NCBI RefSeq assembly: GCF_000346465.2
Contig: NC_034012.1
Location: forward strand, 25,263,107 to 25,327,106
From: Prunus persica
Lineage: Eukaryota; Streptophyta; Magnoliopsida; Rosales; Rosaceae
DNA length: 64,000 bases
Reading direction: 5' to 3'
Shown one piece after another: positions 35,829 through 45,287 of this stretch. The notes beneath the pieces were generated by a model. That model was not told the origin of the DNA. It saw only the letters and a program-made list of their open reading frames with translations, and searched no databases. A program made the translations under genes and the position numbers. Numbering within the stretch: position 1 is the stretch's first letter; the number at the start of each line of letters is the position of its first letter.

Positions 35829-35994
35829 TGTTGTAAACAATTATAGTGGAGCCCACCTCATTTGGGAGATGTTTGCCTATAAGTAAGGCATCCCCCCTAC
35901 TTGTAATACACACATCTGAATGAGAAGAAAAATCAGTTTCTCCTCCTCTTTCTCTCTCTCAATTCTCTCCAAACTTCTCCCTTGATTTATAACA
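35829..35994 (+). repeat. 5' LTR of the non-autonomous element
   Basis: TG...CA bounded and 166 bp. It contains TGCCTATAAGTAAGG as a TATA-like signal and a pyrimidine-rich 3' half. Confidence 0.9.
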
Positions 35995-36010
35995 CGTTAT
36001 CAGCACGAAT
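35995..36010 (+). other. Probable primer binding site
   Basis: CGTTATCAGCACGA follows the 5' LTR directly. It does not match a tRNA 3' end. Its complement resembles the anticodon arm of a tRNA-Ile, which would imply internal (half-tRNA) priming as in some copia elements; this identification is tentative. Confidence 0.4.
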
Positions 36011-36333
36011 TCGCTCAAACAATCAGCTGAATTCTCTGATGAAAATCAAACCACACCACAAAACCCAACTTCATTTCTTCAGCTCTCATATATCTGTCAA
36101 GCAATTTAGCAAACAGTTTGCGAGCATGTCCAGAGCAACCGTTGAGCTTCAATCTCACCCAGCAATTCCAAACCTTTTATCTATCAGAAGCAAGTTGCCA
36201 AACAGGAAAAACGAAGAACCAAATTTAAGCGCGCCTCCTCCTCCATATCTACATATCCTTTATTATTTGCCTTTTTCATTTTGCTCTCAAGTTTTCAACT
36301 GAAACAACAACCAGTTTTGAGGGGAATTCTACC

Positions 36334-36352
36334 GAAAAAAAAAAAAAAAAAA
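36334..36352 (+). repeat. A-rich run before the aldolase fragments
   Basis: About 18 consecutive A residues lie 35-40 bases upstream of the aldolase-derived segment. Confidence 0.9.
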
Positions 36353-36384
36353 GTGCAAAGCAGTCTGACCAGGATCAAAAGCAC

Positions 36385-36625
36385 CAGCCCAGACTCCAAA
36401 CTGATGCAACCTGTGGCAAGCGCTCCTTGTGTCAGCCCCTGCCCTTGGCCAGTACGTCCACCATCGATGGTAAGAAGATCGTTGATGTGCTCGTTGAGCA
36501 AGGCATCGCCCCTGGGATCAAAGTCGACAAGGGTCTGGTGCCCCTAGCTGGTTCCAACGATGAGCCATGGTGTCAAGGTCTTGATGGTCTTGCCTCTCGC
36601 ACAGCTGCCTACGACCAAGCAGGGA
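36385..36625 (+). pseudogene. Captured plastid class I fructose-bisphosphate aldolase fragments
   Basis: Three blocks of aldolase coding sequence lie in order but with internal material missing. They are ATCGKR (about 36392-36411), LLVSAPALGQYV (about 36411-36447, in a different frame) and a 58-residue stretch starting IDGKKIVDVLVEQ and ending LDGLASRTAAY (about 36460-36620). The long block contains GIKVDKGLVPLAGSNDE and WCQGLDGLAS, diagnostic of the plant chloroplast enzyme of the Calvin cycle and glycolysis. No intron interrupts it. Frame change and deletions make it a pseudogene inside the LTR element, so it is a transduplicated, probably cDNA-derived, piece. The following codons up to the stop near 36756 are not aldolase. 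Confidence 0.8.
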
Positions 36626-37323
36626 ATATGAAAGGAAAAGATGAGATGGTGATTGGAGAAGGTGGCGTTTTATGGTATAATTCTATATGCCGACAATCTG
36701 GGTCAAACTGGGGTTTGATGCTGTCAGCGGCACAGGATAATGAGCCAGTAATCTAGTGAGCTAATAGAGTTAGAGAGACGGTCCCTCTCTCTCTCTCTCT
36801 CTCTCTCTCTGTGAGGACGATGAATTGAATTTTGGGGTCCCAAAATTCACAAAAAGAAAAAGATCCTCAATCTTCCTTCTTACATTATCTGTCTTGGCCC
36901 CGACTTTGGTTGAAATCCCTTGCAAGACAGGGAGCAGAGGCTGTCATCGACAGTGAGGATGAAGACAAAAATAATGGAAGGAATGATGACGGCCACAATG
37001 ATAAGATTCCCACCGACAAAGAAAAGCAAACCCACCGAACGAAAGAAAAACTAATTAAATAAAATAAAATAAGATTAAAAAAAAAAAAGGGGATCACTCA
37101 GCAAGGGCATAAGTGAAAGAATAAGCGATAAGTTTTCTGCTCCCTTATCTTCTCTATTATTTCCTATTATATTTATCTGCTTTTCTTTTACTAACCATTA
37201 ACAAAAATGGACCCTCGGTAATACTAAACATATTATCAGTGGGAAACCGTTACTAATCCTAACACTTTACTTTATGAAATTTACTTTATGAATTTACTTT
37301 ACCGCACATTTATTTTATTTACT
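36626..37323 (+). other. Unassigned interior of the non-autonomous LTR element
   Basis: It contains a (CT)n run at about 36784-36811 and acidic-looking coding-like sequence near 36930-37060 (SEDEDKNNGRNDDGHNDK in one frame). No family is recognised; it could be another captured scrap. Confidence 0.35.
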
Positions 37324-37795
37324 GTATGGTGTAGGTTTATTACCCATACAACAGTATTTATTTAAAAGGGTGGTGCGGGTTTATCGCCCACGCCTTTAAT
37401 TTTATTTAAATGTATGGAGCAGAATTAGTGCCCATACAAGCACGTTTAATTTACTGCAAATTTACTTTACCGCACATTTATTTTATTTACTGTATGGTGT
37501 AGGATTATTAACCATACAACAGTATTTATTTAAAAGGGTGGTGCGGGTTTATCGTCCACGCCTTTGCTTTTATTTAAATGTATGGAGCAGAATTAGTGCC
37601 CATACAAGCACGTTTACTTTACCGCACATTTAATTTATTTAAGGTATGGTGCGGGATTAACGTCCATACAGCAAGCAATTTAATTTATGAATTTAATTTA
37701 TTGCACAGTTACATTTATTTAAAAGGGTGGTGTGGGTTTATCGTCCACGCCTTTACTTTTATTTAAATGTATGATGCGGGTTTATCGTTCATACC
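37324..37795. repeat. Nine-unit array of covarying 26-nt stem-loops
   Basis: Units start at 37324, 37368, 37412, 37492, 37536, 37580, 37644, 37725 and 37769, with a recurring 44-base step inside groups. Each has an outer stem (GTATGG/CCATAC, GTATGA/TCATAC or GGTGG/CCACGCC) and an inner three-base stem (GTA/TAC, GCG/CGC, GCA/TGC or GT wobble variants) around a 7-base AT-rich loop. Paired positions change together between units, as expected for conserved RNA or cruciform structure. Larger blocks repeat with starts at 37301, 37469 and 37621. Confidence 0.8.
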
Positions 37796-37849
37796 AGTAA
37801 TTTATTTACCAGCAATTTATTTTATGGATTAATTGTGCTATATGATGAG

Positions 37850-38470
37850 TTTTTACAGTATGCAGATCAGGATCAGAAGTTCCTTGATCCTCATCATACA
37901 ATTACATCAGGACTTGAAGATCCTTGATGATGATATTAATATGAGAGCTGGCAGTCTCTCCGGTACTGTATTTGTAAACATGTGATCGGACTTAAGGGTC
38001 CTTGATCCCTGACATGTAAATAAGGACCTAGAGTTCCTTAATGATGTAACAGTACCGTATTGGTTCATAGTGCCGTACACATTGATGATAACTGTACTGG
38101 CAGATGAATAGATACGTATTCATGACTTGATGAATAGTACTATTCACATGAATAGTGACGTATGCATAAATATGAACCATTTTGGGTAAACCGTCACTAT
38201 ATACAAAAGGGAACCTGCAGTTCCTTAAACTCATGGATGAACAATTAAATGAGATGCCAGAAGTTCCTCAAAATATGGACAATTATGTAAGGGCTTGAAG
38301 TCCCGAAATATGTACAGAAAATTGTAAAAATGTCCATACCATGAGAATATGTGGCTTTGGCCTGAAGTTCAAAATTTAACAGTGTTGAGAACCTGAAGTT
38401 CCAACAATTAAATGGACAACCCTTGAGGTATTATTGCAAATTGTGGTATGCCACATATTTCTTTGGCATA
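37850..38470. repeat. Series of short imperfect palindromes (GAAGTTCC type)
   Basis: Repeated short hairpins such as GGATCAGAAGTTCCTTGATCC-like, GGAACCTGCAGTTCC, GAACCTGAAGTTC and GGGCTTGAAGTCCC occur every 50-70 bases. The stem sequence varies while the central TGAAG-type loop is kept. Similar motifs occur at 40740-40860 and in the related fragment at 11870-12070. Confidence 0.6.
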
Positions 38471-39014
38471 AGAAGATGATGAATTTAAAGTTCGATTTTG
38501 TTATAATCGACACCTCAAGGAAGAAATATATTTTGTGAATTCCGGTTGTTAAGAATACACCGCGAAATGGATAATATCAATATAAACCTCAAATAATGAA
38601 TTGAGGCTCCCCACATATTTTGTTATATCTGGGCCGGAAGCCCATGGATCCAAATATATGAGAGATCCTAAACTTGAAGTTGTGGGTATATAGTAGTTAA
38701 TGCTCTTCACTACTATATTGCGATATTATCATGGCTTTTACTCAATTCACATTTCATGTCCATTTGAAAAGGGCAAATAAATTCTGAGTTTGTGCCCAGG
38801 CCAAAAGTTCCGGGCTACCATGCAATTTGGGAGAGACAATGTGGTTATTTGAACCTATAAGGCACAAGGTTCCAAACCGTCATTTTGAAAAGACGTAAAA
38901 ACCACAGGTGCAAGTTTAAGAATGTGCGCAATTATTATTACAGGAACATACAACAGATAGATTTTTTTCCACCTGCAATGAAGGTGCAGGCCCTGTAAAA
39001 TCTATAAAATTACA

Positions 39015-39566
39015 TTATGTTCTGGAAGCCTCTGAAGGAAGAGTACGGCGCCTCTTAAGCTTGGCCATGAGCTTCTTGTGGTCTCCCAAAATTCTTTCAT
39101 TGGAGACCTGCAGCATGTCTAGCCTTCTCAGTGTATCAACGGAGTACGAACTCACCAGTTTCAACAAGGAATTATTCTCTCCTTTAAGTTTCTCAACCTC
39201 CTGTTGAGACTCATGAAGCATTCTTTGAAGAGACGAATTTTCAGTTGTCAGCTTCTCAACCTCGTTTGCTCTAGCACGCAAACGATCAGCCATGTTAGAA
39301 ACAGAAGCAGCACTCTGAATGCTAAAAGCCATTGAGTCATCAATAGCCTCTTCCTCAGACCTCCCTATTAACAGCATTTCATCCATTGGAGTAATGAAAT
39401 TCCTAGCTACTATGACAGCAGTAGCATCATTCATCATCACAGAATCATTAACTGTGAGATGACGATTTTGGGATACAAAGGATGGACGCCAAACTTGGGC
39501 ATCATTGGTAGTTGTGGGAGCATCATTTAAATTGAAATAATTTGGGCAGGAAGAAGAGGAAGCCAT
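39015..39566 (-). CDS. Antisense coiled-coil protein in the LTR element (unknown function)
   Basis: An undamaged 183-codon frame runs opposite to the element's own direction, from the ATG at 39566 to TAA at 39015. The first part is Ser/Asn-rich (MASSSSCPNYFNLNDAP) and the middle contains DEMLLIGRSEEEAIDD. From about residue 90 a heptad-like coiled coil (ANEVEKLTTENSSLQRML, QQEVEKLKGENNSLLKL) precedes a basic end (KKLMAKLKRRR). No enzymatic motif or transmembrane segment is seen. A TATAGATA-like box lies about 105 bases upstream, so it may have its own promoter. It is the only sizeable intact frame in an element lacking gag-pol. Function unknown; structural or nucleic-acid-associated roles are only inference. 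Confidence 0.6.
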   Translation of the reverse strand: MASSSSCPNYFNLNDAPTTTNDAQVWRPSFVSQNRHLTVNDSVMMNDATAVIVARNFITPMDEMLLIGRSEEEAIDDSMAFSIQSAASVSNMADRLRARANEVEKLTTENSSLQRMLHESQQEVEKLKGENNSLLKLVSSYSVDTLRRLDMLQVSNERILGDHKKLMAKLKRRRTLPSEASRT

Positions 39567-39669
39567 TTTTGAGAAGGTTTCGAAGAAAGTCTTAGGAAAA
39601 CTAAAGTTTCAGAAAATGAAGAAATTTGAGTTGAAACGCAGTTGCTCCAATCAAGTTTTGCAAAGGCCA

Positions 39670-39677
39670 TATCTATA
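39670..39677 (-). promoter_or_regulatory. TATA-like box for the antisense ORF
   Basis: TATAGATA on the minus strand, about 105 bases upstream of the ATG at 39566; a spacing plausible for a plant core promoter plus short leader. Confidence 0.35.
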
Positions 39678-41076
39678 GGAGGAAATATGGCTACTGTTTT
39701 TCAGGACCCCAATATCTTCTCGAATCCCCATATTATCTTTTTCTTTCCGAGAGTCCAAAACTTCACGTGGCCTCTAATAATGCCTGTCGGCACTTTCGGC
39801 GTTTTCAAGTATTATTTTCAAAGCCGATCTTGCTTTACGGATTTCACGGAGCTACTTTTTCAAAAGCATCCCGAGAATCTCGCAATTTTCCTATGGTTAA
39901 TTTGAAATTCACCTGTTCTACCTATTCATTGTATTTGTGTATAAATGTGTTACTAACGAAATTTTCTTTGCAGAAGACATCCAGTTTACTCCATACCTAG
40001 TGATGCGATATCTACTTGTTTTTCTTATCAGTAAGCACTCAATATGCCCGAGAAGCAAGACTATCTCTGATCATCCATTCAGGAAGCAAGACTATCCCTG
40101 ATCATGTTTCCGCTACATCAGAGAACTGTGAAGGCGACCTTATGCTCTAATCTCCGGAAGTCCTTCTAGACTAGGAGATATGAGAGCTTATTGTCTGCTC
40201 CCACCAGCTTCCTTCCCTGATTGCTTACCTTACCTTGCAATCAATATCACAATTTTTGTATCTTTTCTTTCTTTTTATAACTCTCTGTTCATAAGAGATT
40301 TTATTTCTTTAGAATGAACATCTGAAGAATGAATCCATGCAGTGATCCTAACTCTGAGAGTTATTTGTTTTTGACAGAGAAGAGAATTGTGATTTTTGCT
40401 CTTGCAGGATATAACAAGATCATCAAGCGATACTTTATATTTACTGGGCCGATACGAGCTTGAATGATACTTGAGAAAAGTTTCTCCCACCTAAGGATGT
40501 AAGCAATACTTGTGTTATTTTATGCTTATATACCTATTTGATATTTTATCTTGAAAGGTAACCAAATTGGGAGATAAGTCCGTTTCAAAAGAATGGCTTG
40601 TATGTATCCATGAATTATTAACGCAAATTTTACAGATTGCAAGTTGGATACATTGATAATACACTGCACAGATTAAAGTCCCATAAGAACAGAATATGGG
40701 TATAGCAGTGATCAATATGGGTGCATGCCTGTTGCGTAGCAAATGATATGGATTGAAGTCCCGAAAGGACAATCCTTTGACATGTCAATATTGATATTAT
40801 GCACGCCTAATGCGTAGCAAATTATATGGGTTAAAGTCCCATAATATGGGTTAAAGTCCCATAAATTAATTGACATGTATGTATTAATCTGTGGCATGCC
40901 TGCAGCATGACAGATATATGGGTTCTAAATGTTTCAACTCCCTAAATGGAGATTATCCACGCCCTACTATAAAATAACGCTCCATTGGAGGTTATAATCC
41001 ACATTCTCACATAATAAAAGCCCTCTGAAGTGGCTTGGGTACCCAAAAGCAAAGAAATGCTTATAATTGATGTATG

Positions 41077-41876
41077 CGCATGCAAATGAGAATGGTGAGA
41101 TCATGAATTGATGAATGACAATTTTTGGTTTTGGAGTAGCTACTCAAATCATCAATGGGCTGTGTTGATTGGAACCACGTTCAATTATTAAATGTCGACA
41201 ATATTATTGGCCAAAATGGAACGAGGTAATTCCATTATAAATGAGAATGAACGTGAAAGAACAAACCCACAGTACGAACCCCAAATTTGTCAATACTGAA
41301 AGTTATACTTGGGTGTTCGGAATAAAAGGGAATATACCTACTTTGTATGACACACTGTTTCTGGCAGAAACAAGGAATGTTGGGTTTTCTCCATATTTAC
41401 AGATTCAATTGTGCCCCCCCTTATTACACAATTACGGAGACCAACATATTATCTTTAAGGGTTATTAAATGCACGGAGCATATCGCCAGAAGCGATTCCC
41501 TAAAGATGTATAAATAGCTGGGTTAAAGCTATATAATGTGTCATAAAATTTAATCCCTTTTTAGACAAAATCCGTTGAGAGGATTGACATTGCATAAAGC
41601 AAGTCCCTAAAGGACATGTGCTTGAAGCACAAAATTTGTACTCAATATTAATATGCATAAATTACCTCAGTGAGTACATTGATTATAATGTGATTGCAAC
41701 ACATTAAAGATTCTGCAGAATTAACGACATATTTGTCTCGACTTAAGGATCGAGCATTGTGCCAACGAGATTCTTGCTTATACTAAGAAAGTATTGAAGC
41801 ATTTTTATGAGGATTATCCGTTGGTCCTTAAATATTTTTCGGAAGTATACTAGACCAGATAGAGCTCAGCTCCACA
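41077..41876 (+). other. LTR-element interior shared with the 11397-12576 fragment
   Basis: Collinear similarity with 11397-12240 shows family membership of the truncated copy. No coding frame. Confidence 0.7.
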
Positions 41877-42462
41877 CTGTACTCTTTTTCCTTCATCCAG
41901 GTTTTTATCCCATTGGGTTTTTCCTGGTAAGGTTTTAACGAGGCAGTGTAGCTCAAGGTTTTAGGGTATACTATGAAAATTTTTATGGTCGCTTACTGGA
42001 CAAAAGCTAGTCCTAAATTTTTCAGGGGGAGATATTCATCAGGGGGAGCATGGTTTTGATAAAGACCTTCATACACTGTACTCTTTTTCCTTCATCCAGG
42101 TTTTTATCCCACTGGGTTTTTCCTGGTAAGGTTTTAACGAGGCAGTGTCGCTCAAAGATTGACTCATAGAAGCAGTGTCAACTACGATATTCAGAAAGCT
42201 GATCAACAGTATGACTTAAAGATATTTTGCCAAGCATCAGGGGGAGCGCACCATCAATAAAGATCTTCGAACACCGTACTCTTTTTCCTTCGTCCGGGTT
42301 TTTTATCCCACTGGGTTTTTCCTGGCAAGGTTTTAACGAGGCAGTGTCGCACGCGCGCCAATATACTTAGAATTTTATGTTACACATAGTTATGTACTCT
42401 TTTTCCCTTCGACCAGTTTTTGTCCCACTGGGTTTTTACTGGCAAGGTTTTTAACGAGACAT
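41877..42462 (+). repeat. Four copies of a copia-type pre-LTR hairpin motif
   Basis: Copies begin near 41877, 42077, 42275 and 42393. Each contains TACTCTTTTTCC, a stem-loop and GGTTTTTAACGAG or a close variant. The outer stem is CCAGG/CCTGG in copies 1-2 and ACCAGT/ACTGG in copy 4, so both sides have changed together. One copy is usual in plant copia elements; here it is amplified. Confidence 0.8.
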
Positions 42463-42481
42463 ATTCTGTATCATTTGTGGT

Positions 42482-42494
42482 CTCCAAGGAGGAG
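42482..42494 (+). other. Polypurine tract of the non-autonomous element
   Basis: CTCCAAGGAGGAG ends directly at the 3' LTR start. Confidence 0.75.
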
Positions 42495-42660
42495 TGTTGT
42501 AAACAATTATAGTGGAGCCCACCTCATTTGGGAGATGTTTGCCTATAAGTAAGGCATCCCCCCTACTTGTAATACACACATCTGAATGAGAAGAAAAATC
42601 AGTTTCTCCTCCTCTCTCTCTCTCTCAATTCTCTCCAAACTTCTCCCTTGATTTATAACA
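42495..42660 (+). repeat. 3' LTR of the non-autonomous element
   Basis: 166 bp, one T/C difference from the 5' LTR in the CT-rich stretch, followed by the AATAA target duplication. Confidence 0.9.
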
Positions 42661-42744
42661 AATAAAAGAAAATCAAATAAATAATCAAAATAAATAAAGT
42701 TTGGGGGAGTAGAAATCGGGGGGAGAGAGAGAGTTTAATTTACT

Positions 42745-43090
42745 TTTTTATTCATAATCAAATTTGATACAAAAATACCATTTTGCCACTGCATTCAACA
42801 AAAAGTTAACAAAATTGACGATATGACCATTTGTCTTAACGAAATTGAAGTTGAAGGACCATGGGAACGATTTTTAATTTTAAACTTTTTTTCTTCACAC
42901 ATGGCATTTAGTTTGGCAAAATAGTGGGTCCCATTGGTGCCACGTCAGCATTTTTAACAGACTTGACGATGAGAGGCAAAGTGAAACACAAAACATCTGT
43001 CAATGAGACAAAGTGGGTCATTTTAACTTCAAGGGGGTTTAATAGGAATTGACTAATGTTTCAAGAGGCACTGTAGCACTTAAGCCTTTA
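42745..43090. repeat. Right terminal-repeat segments (two MULE/MITE-like families)
   Basis: 42745-42895 pairs in inverted orientation with 35590-35823. The next part, ending GGCACTGTAGCACTTAAGCC at 43055-43075, resembles in inverse the MULE terminus at 13692 (GGCTTATTTACTGTAGTGCC). It is probably the terminus of a related Mutator-like element whose partner is not in the window. Confidence 0.5.
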
Positions 43091-43159
43091 TTTTATAATA
43101 AATAAAATAAATAAATAACCACTTATGACGACGTTGGTACCCATGCCAATGCCATACCC

Positions 43160-43243
43160 TTTTCCATTCATACTTCCATTTCCCACACAAGAAAGTCACA
43201 ACTCTTAACACCACAAAAGCACCCCCGCTTTTTTAATTTTCAA
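43160..43243 (-). repeat. Second copy of the SET gene 5' leader
   Basis: The segment with CCATTCATACTTCC, CACACAAGAAAG and AGCACCCCCGCTTTTTTAATTTT parallels 35477-35570. Coding sequence is not included. Confidence 0.6.
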
Positions 43244-43561
43244 TTATTGGAGTATTTCCAACAGTAGTAGCAAACCAAATTCTTCAAATTGAAGTTTGTT
43301 AACCTATGTAGCAATTTGAAAAGCCTACTTTAATATTTTATGCCCCAACAGACTTTTTAATTTAATTAATGTAATAAAAATAATAATTAATAACATTCTA
43401 GAAAAAAATATATAATAACTAAAATAATTTAAAAAAAATATTAAGCCAAGATGACACAAGAAGCATATCCTCCTTTTTGGTAAAACTCTTACCACCTTTT
43501 TTTTTTTTTTTTGGGTATTTGAATTAGATTGAGCAACTGAAGTAGATGGTTGGGTAAAAGG

Positions 43562-44341
43562 AAAAAATGAATTTGCATACATGGCCACTCAACTTACAAA
43601 AGTGGTCTCCCAAGAAACCCTAGCCGCTCTCTCCCTCTGTGAGTCCTAAAGGAAAATTCCATAGAAGGGGGAGGAGGAGGAAGCGTTACTTCCCCTTCTC
43701 CCCCTTCTCTCTTCTCGTCTTTTCCTTTTAGGTTAGTGAATAAGTCTATTGAGGAGTTTGAAAAAAAGCCCATTGTGATAGTTTCTTTTGAGCCATGGTT
43801 AGATTGAAGTTCCCCATCGCCCCTTTTAGTTTATGTTCTCAATCAAATCCTGCTCCAAAAACCCGCTCCCTGATGTCACTCATGTTTTCTAAATTTGATT
43901 CTACATCGTCTTTGACGGAAGTTACTGCAAATCACCCAATTGTTGCTTGGCAAAGTTGTTGTTTTCGTTTATTTGTTCGCTCTTATGCGCAGGTAGATCG
44001 TTAGAAATCATATTTTCCCCAGATCTGTTACAAATGCGGTGGTGGGTGTGGTTGCGACGGCGCTTCATCAGGTGGTGGTGGTAGGGTTCGTCAAGGCTCA
44101 TGGGTTATTTTAGGGTTTTGGTTATGTTGGGTTTGTGGGCTTATAGTTAATTGTGGTGATGTGGGCTAGTAGTTTTAGTACGGCTTTTGTCTGCATTAGT
44201 TGCGTTTTTAGCATGTTAGTTTGTTGCCCTCTTGGGATTGGTATTTTAGATGTCTTGTTGATGTCTTTGATTGTATCATTGAAGTTTATCTAATGAAGTT
44301 TCTATTTGATTATAAATAAATAAAAAAGAAATAAAAAAGAA
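43562..44341 (+). mobile_element. Non-LTR (TPRT-type) insertion with A-rich tail
   Basis: The segment is flanked by long direct repeats: TAGATGGTTGGGTAAAAGG at 43543-43561 and TAGATGGTTGGGTAGTAAAAGG (22 bases) at 44342-44363. It ends in an A-rich tail (AAATAAATAAAAAAG type) at about 44312-44341. Long variable target duplications plus an A-tail are the marks of LINE-machinery insertion. The body has a 69-codon frame (43795-44004) and 3'-UTR-like GT-rich sequence but no RT, so it is either an internally deleted LINE, a SINE-like element or a processed transcript. The parent is not identified. Confidence 0.7.
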
Positions 44342-44591
44342 TAGATGGTTGGGTAGTAAAAGGTTGAGAATTTGAAAATTATTGAGTTGAAAAATATGGA
44401 TATTCCATTTGGAAGATATATAATTAAGAAGTACTGCAATCCAGTGCTTTTGCTGTTGGTAAAAGAACTAGGTTGAACAACGCCATGATAAGGTCTGATA
44501 TGGGGCTTTAAAAACGCAAAACTTGATCTTGAAATGTAAACTTGCAAGCAAACGTGATTCTGGCAACCAAGATAATAAGAAATTTGTCTAA

Positions 44592-45287
44592 GAGATTTTC
44601 TATTTAAACCCCGCACTTTTCTTTGTTCAGCCCAATACTTAAATCATTGAGTTGTAAGTTTTATTATCGTGTAAAAAGATAAAAAAAGGTCATCCAACTT
44701 AATACTTAACCCTAGTACATCTATACACACACCCCCATCACTCTTCATATTAAGTTTTAGAAAAATACAAACTCACCACTCTTGACATCCTTAAGATCCT
44801 ATGCATTGAAGCACTGTGTGCGGCTAGACGATTAGGCTCCACAACTGTAGAAGATTCTTTCCAAGGCTTGAAGAGAAAGATCAATCGTGACAAAATCTCA
44901 TGTATACTACAAATACTTTTGCTTCAAACTGTTGCCTAGCACAAGAATGAAATCTCATGTATTTTTGCTTCAAACTGATGCCTTCAAACCGTCCTTAAAC
45001 TTATGCCTAGCACATACTTTTGCTTCAAACTTTCACCCCAAACAAAATCTCATGTATACTACAAATATTGTTTAATGATTTAAACATTGGGGTGAACAAA
45101 GAAAATTGTGGGGTTTAAATAGAAAATTATTTTTATTTCTTATTTTTTCAACTTGGGGTGTATTTAAGGGTAGTTTGGGAAGATAGTGGGGGTTTCTTAG
45201 AAATTGTGAAAATTTAAATTAAAAGTTGGGGTGAACTTAGAACATGGGGTGAACTAAGAGAAGTGTGGGGTTTAAATACAAAATCTC
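44592..45287. mobile_element. MITE-like element with long inverted repeats
   Basis: Ends GAGATTTTCTATTTAAACCCC on the left and (reverse strand) GAGATTTTGTATTTAAACCCC on the right. A further inverted copy of the same block lies at about 45061-45128. The centre has direct repeats of TTTTGCTTCAAACT and ATCTCATGTATACTAC. No clean target duplication and no coding capacity. Confidence 0.65.

Larger units (their letters stand above)
35829..42660 (+). mobile_element. Young non-autonomous LTR element (LARD-like, copia-type features)
   Basis: The 166-bp LTRs at 35829-35994 and 42495-42660 begin TGTTGTAAAC and end TTTATAACA. They differ at one position by eye and are flanked by AATAA (35824-35828 and 42661-42665). 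The polypurine tract CCAAGGAGGAG abuts the 3' LTR, fixing plus orientation. The repeated TACTCTTTTTCC motif before the 3' LTR is a known feature of plant copia elements. The 6.5-kb interior has no protease, RT, RNase H or integrase. It holds aldolase-derived coding scraps, a stem-loop array, an antisense coiled-coil ORF and a four-copy hairpin motif. It must have been mobilised in trans by an autonomous relative. Confidence 0.88.

Noticed and set aside
37324..37795. Regular array considered as a CRISPR
   Set aside because: The genome is plant nuclear, units are self-complementary and varied, and the intervals between them are also repeats rather than unique spacers.
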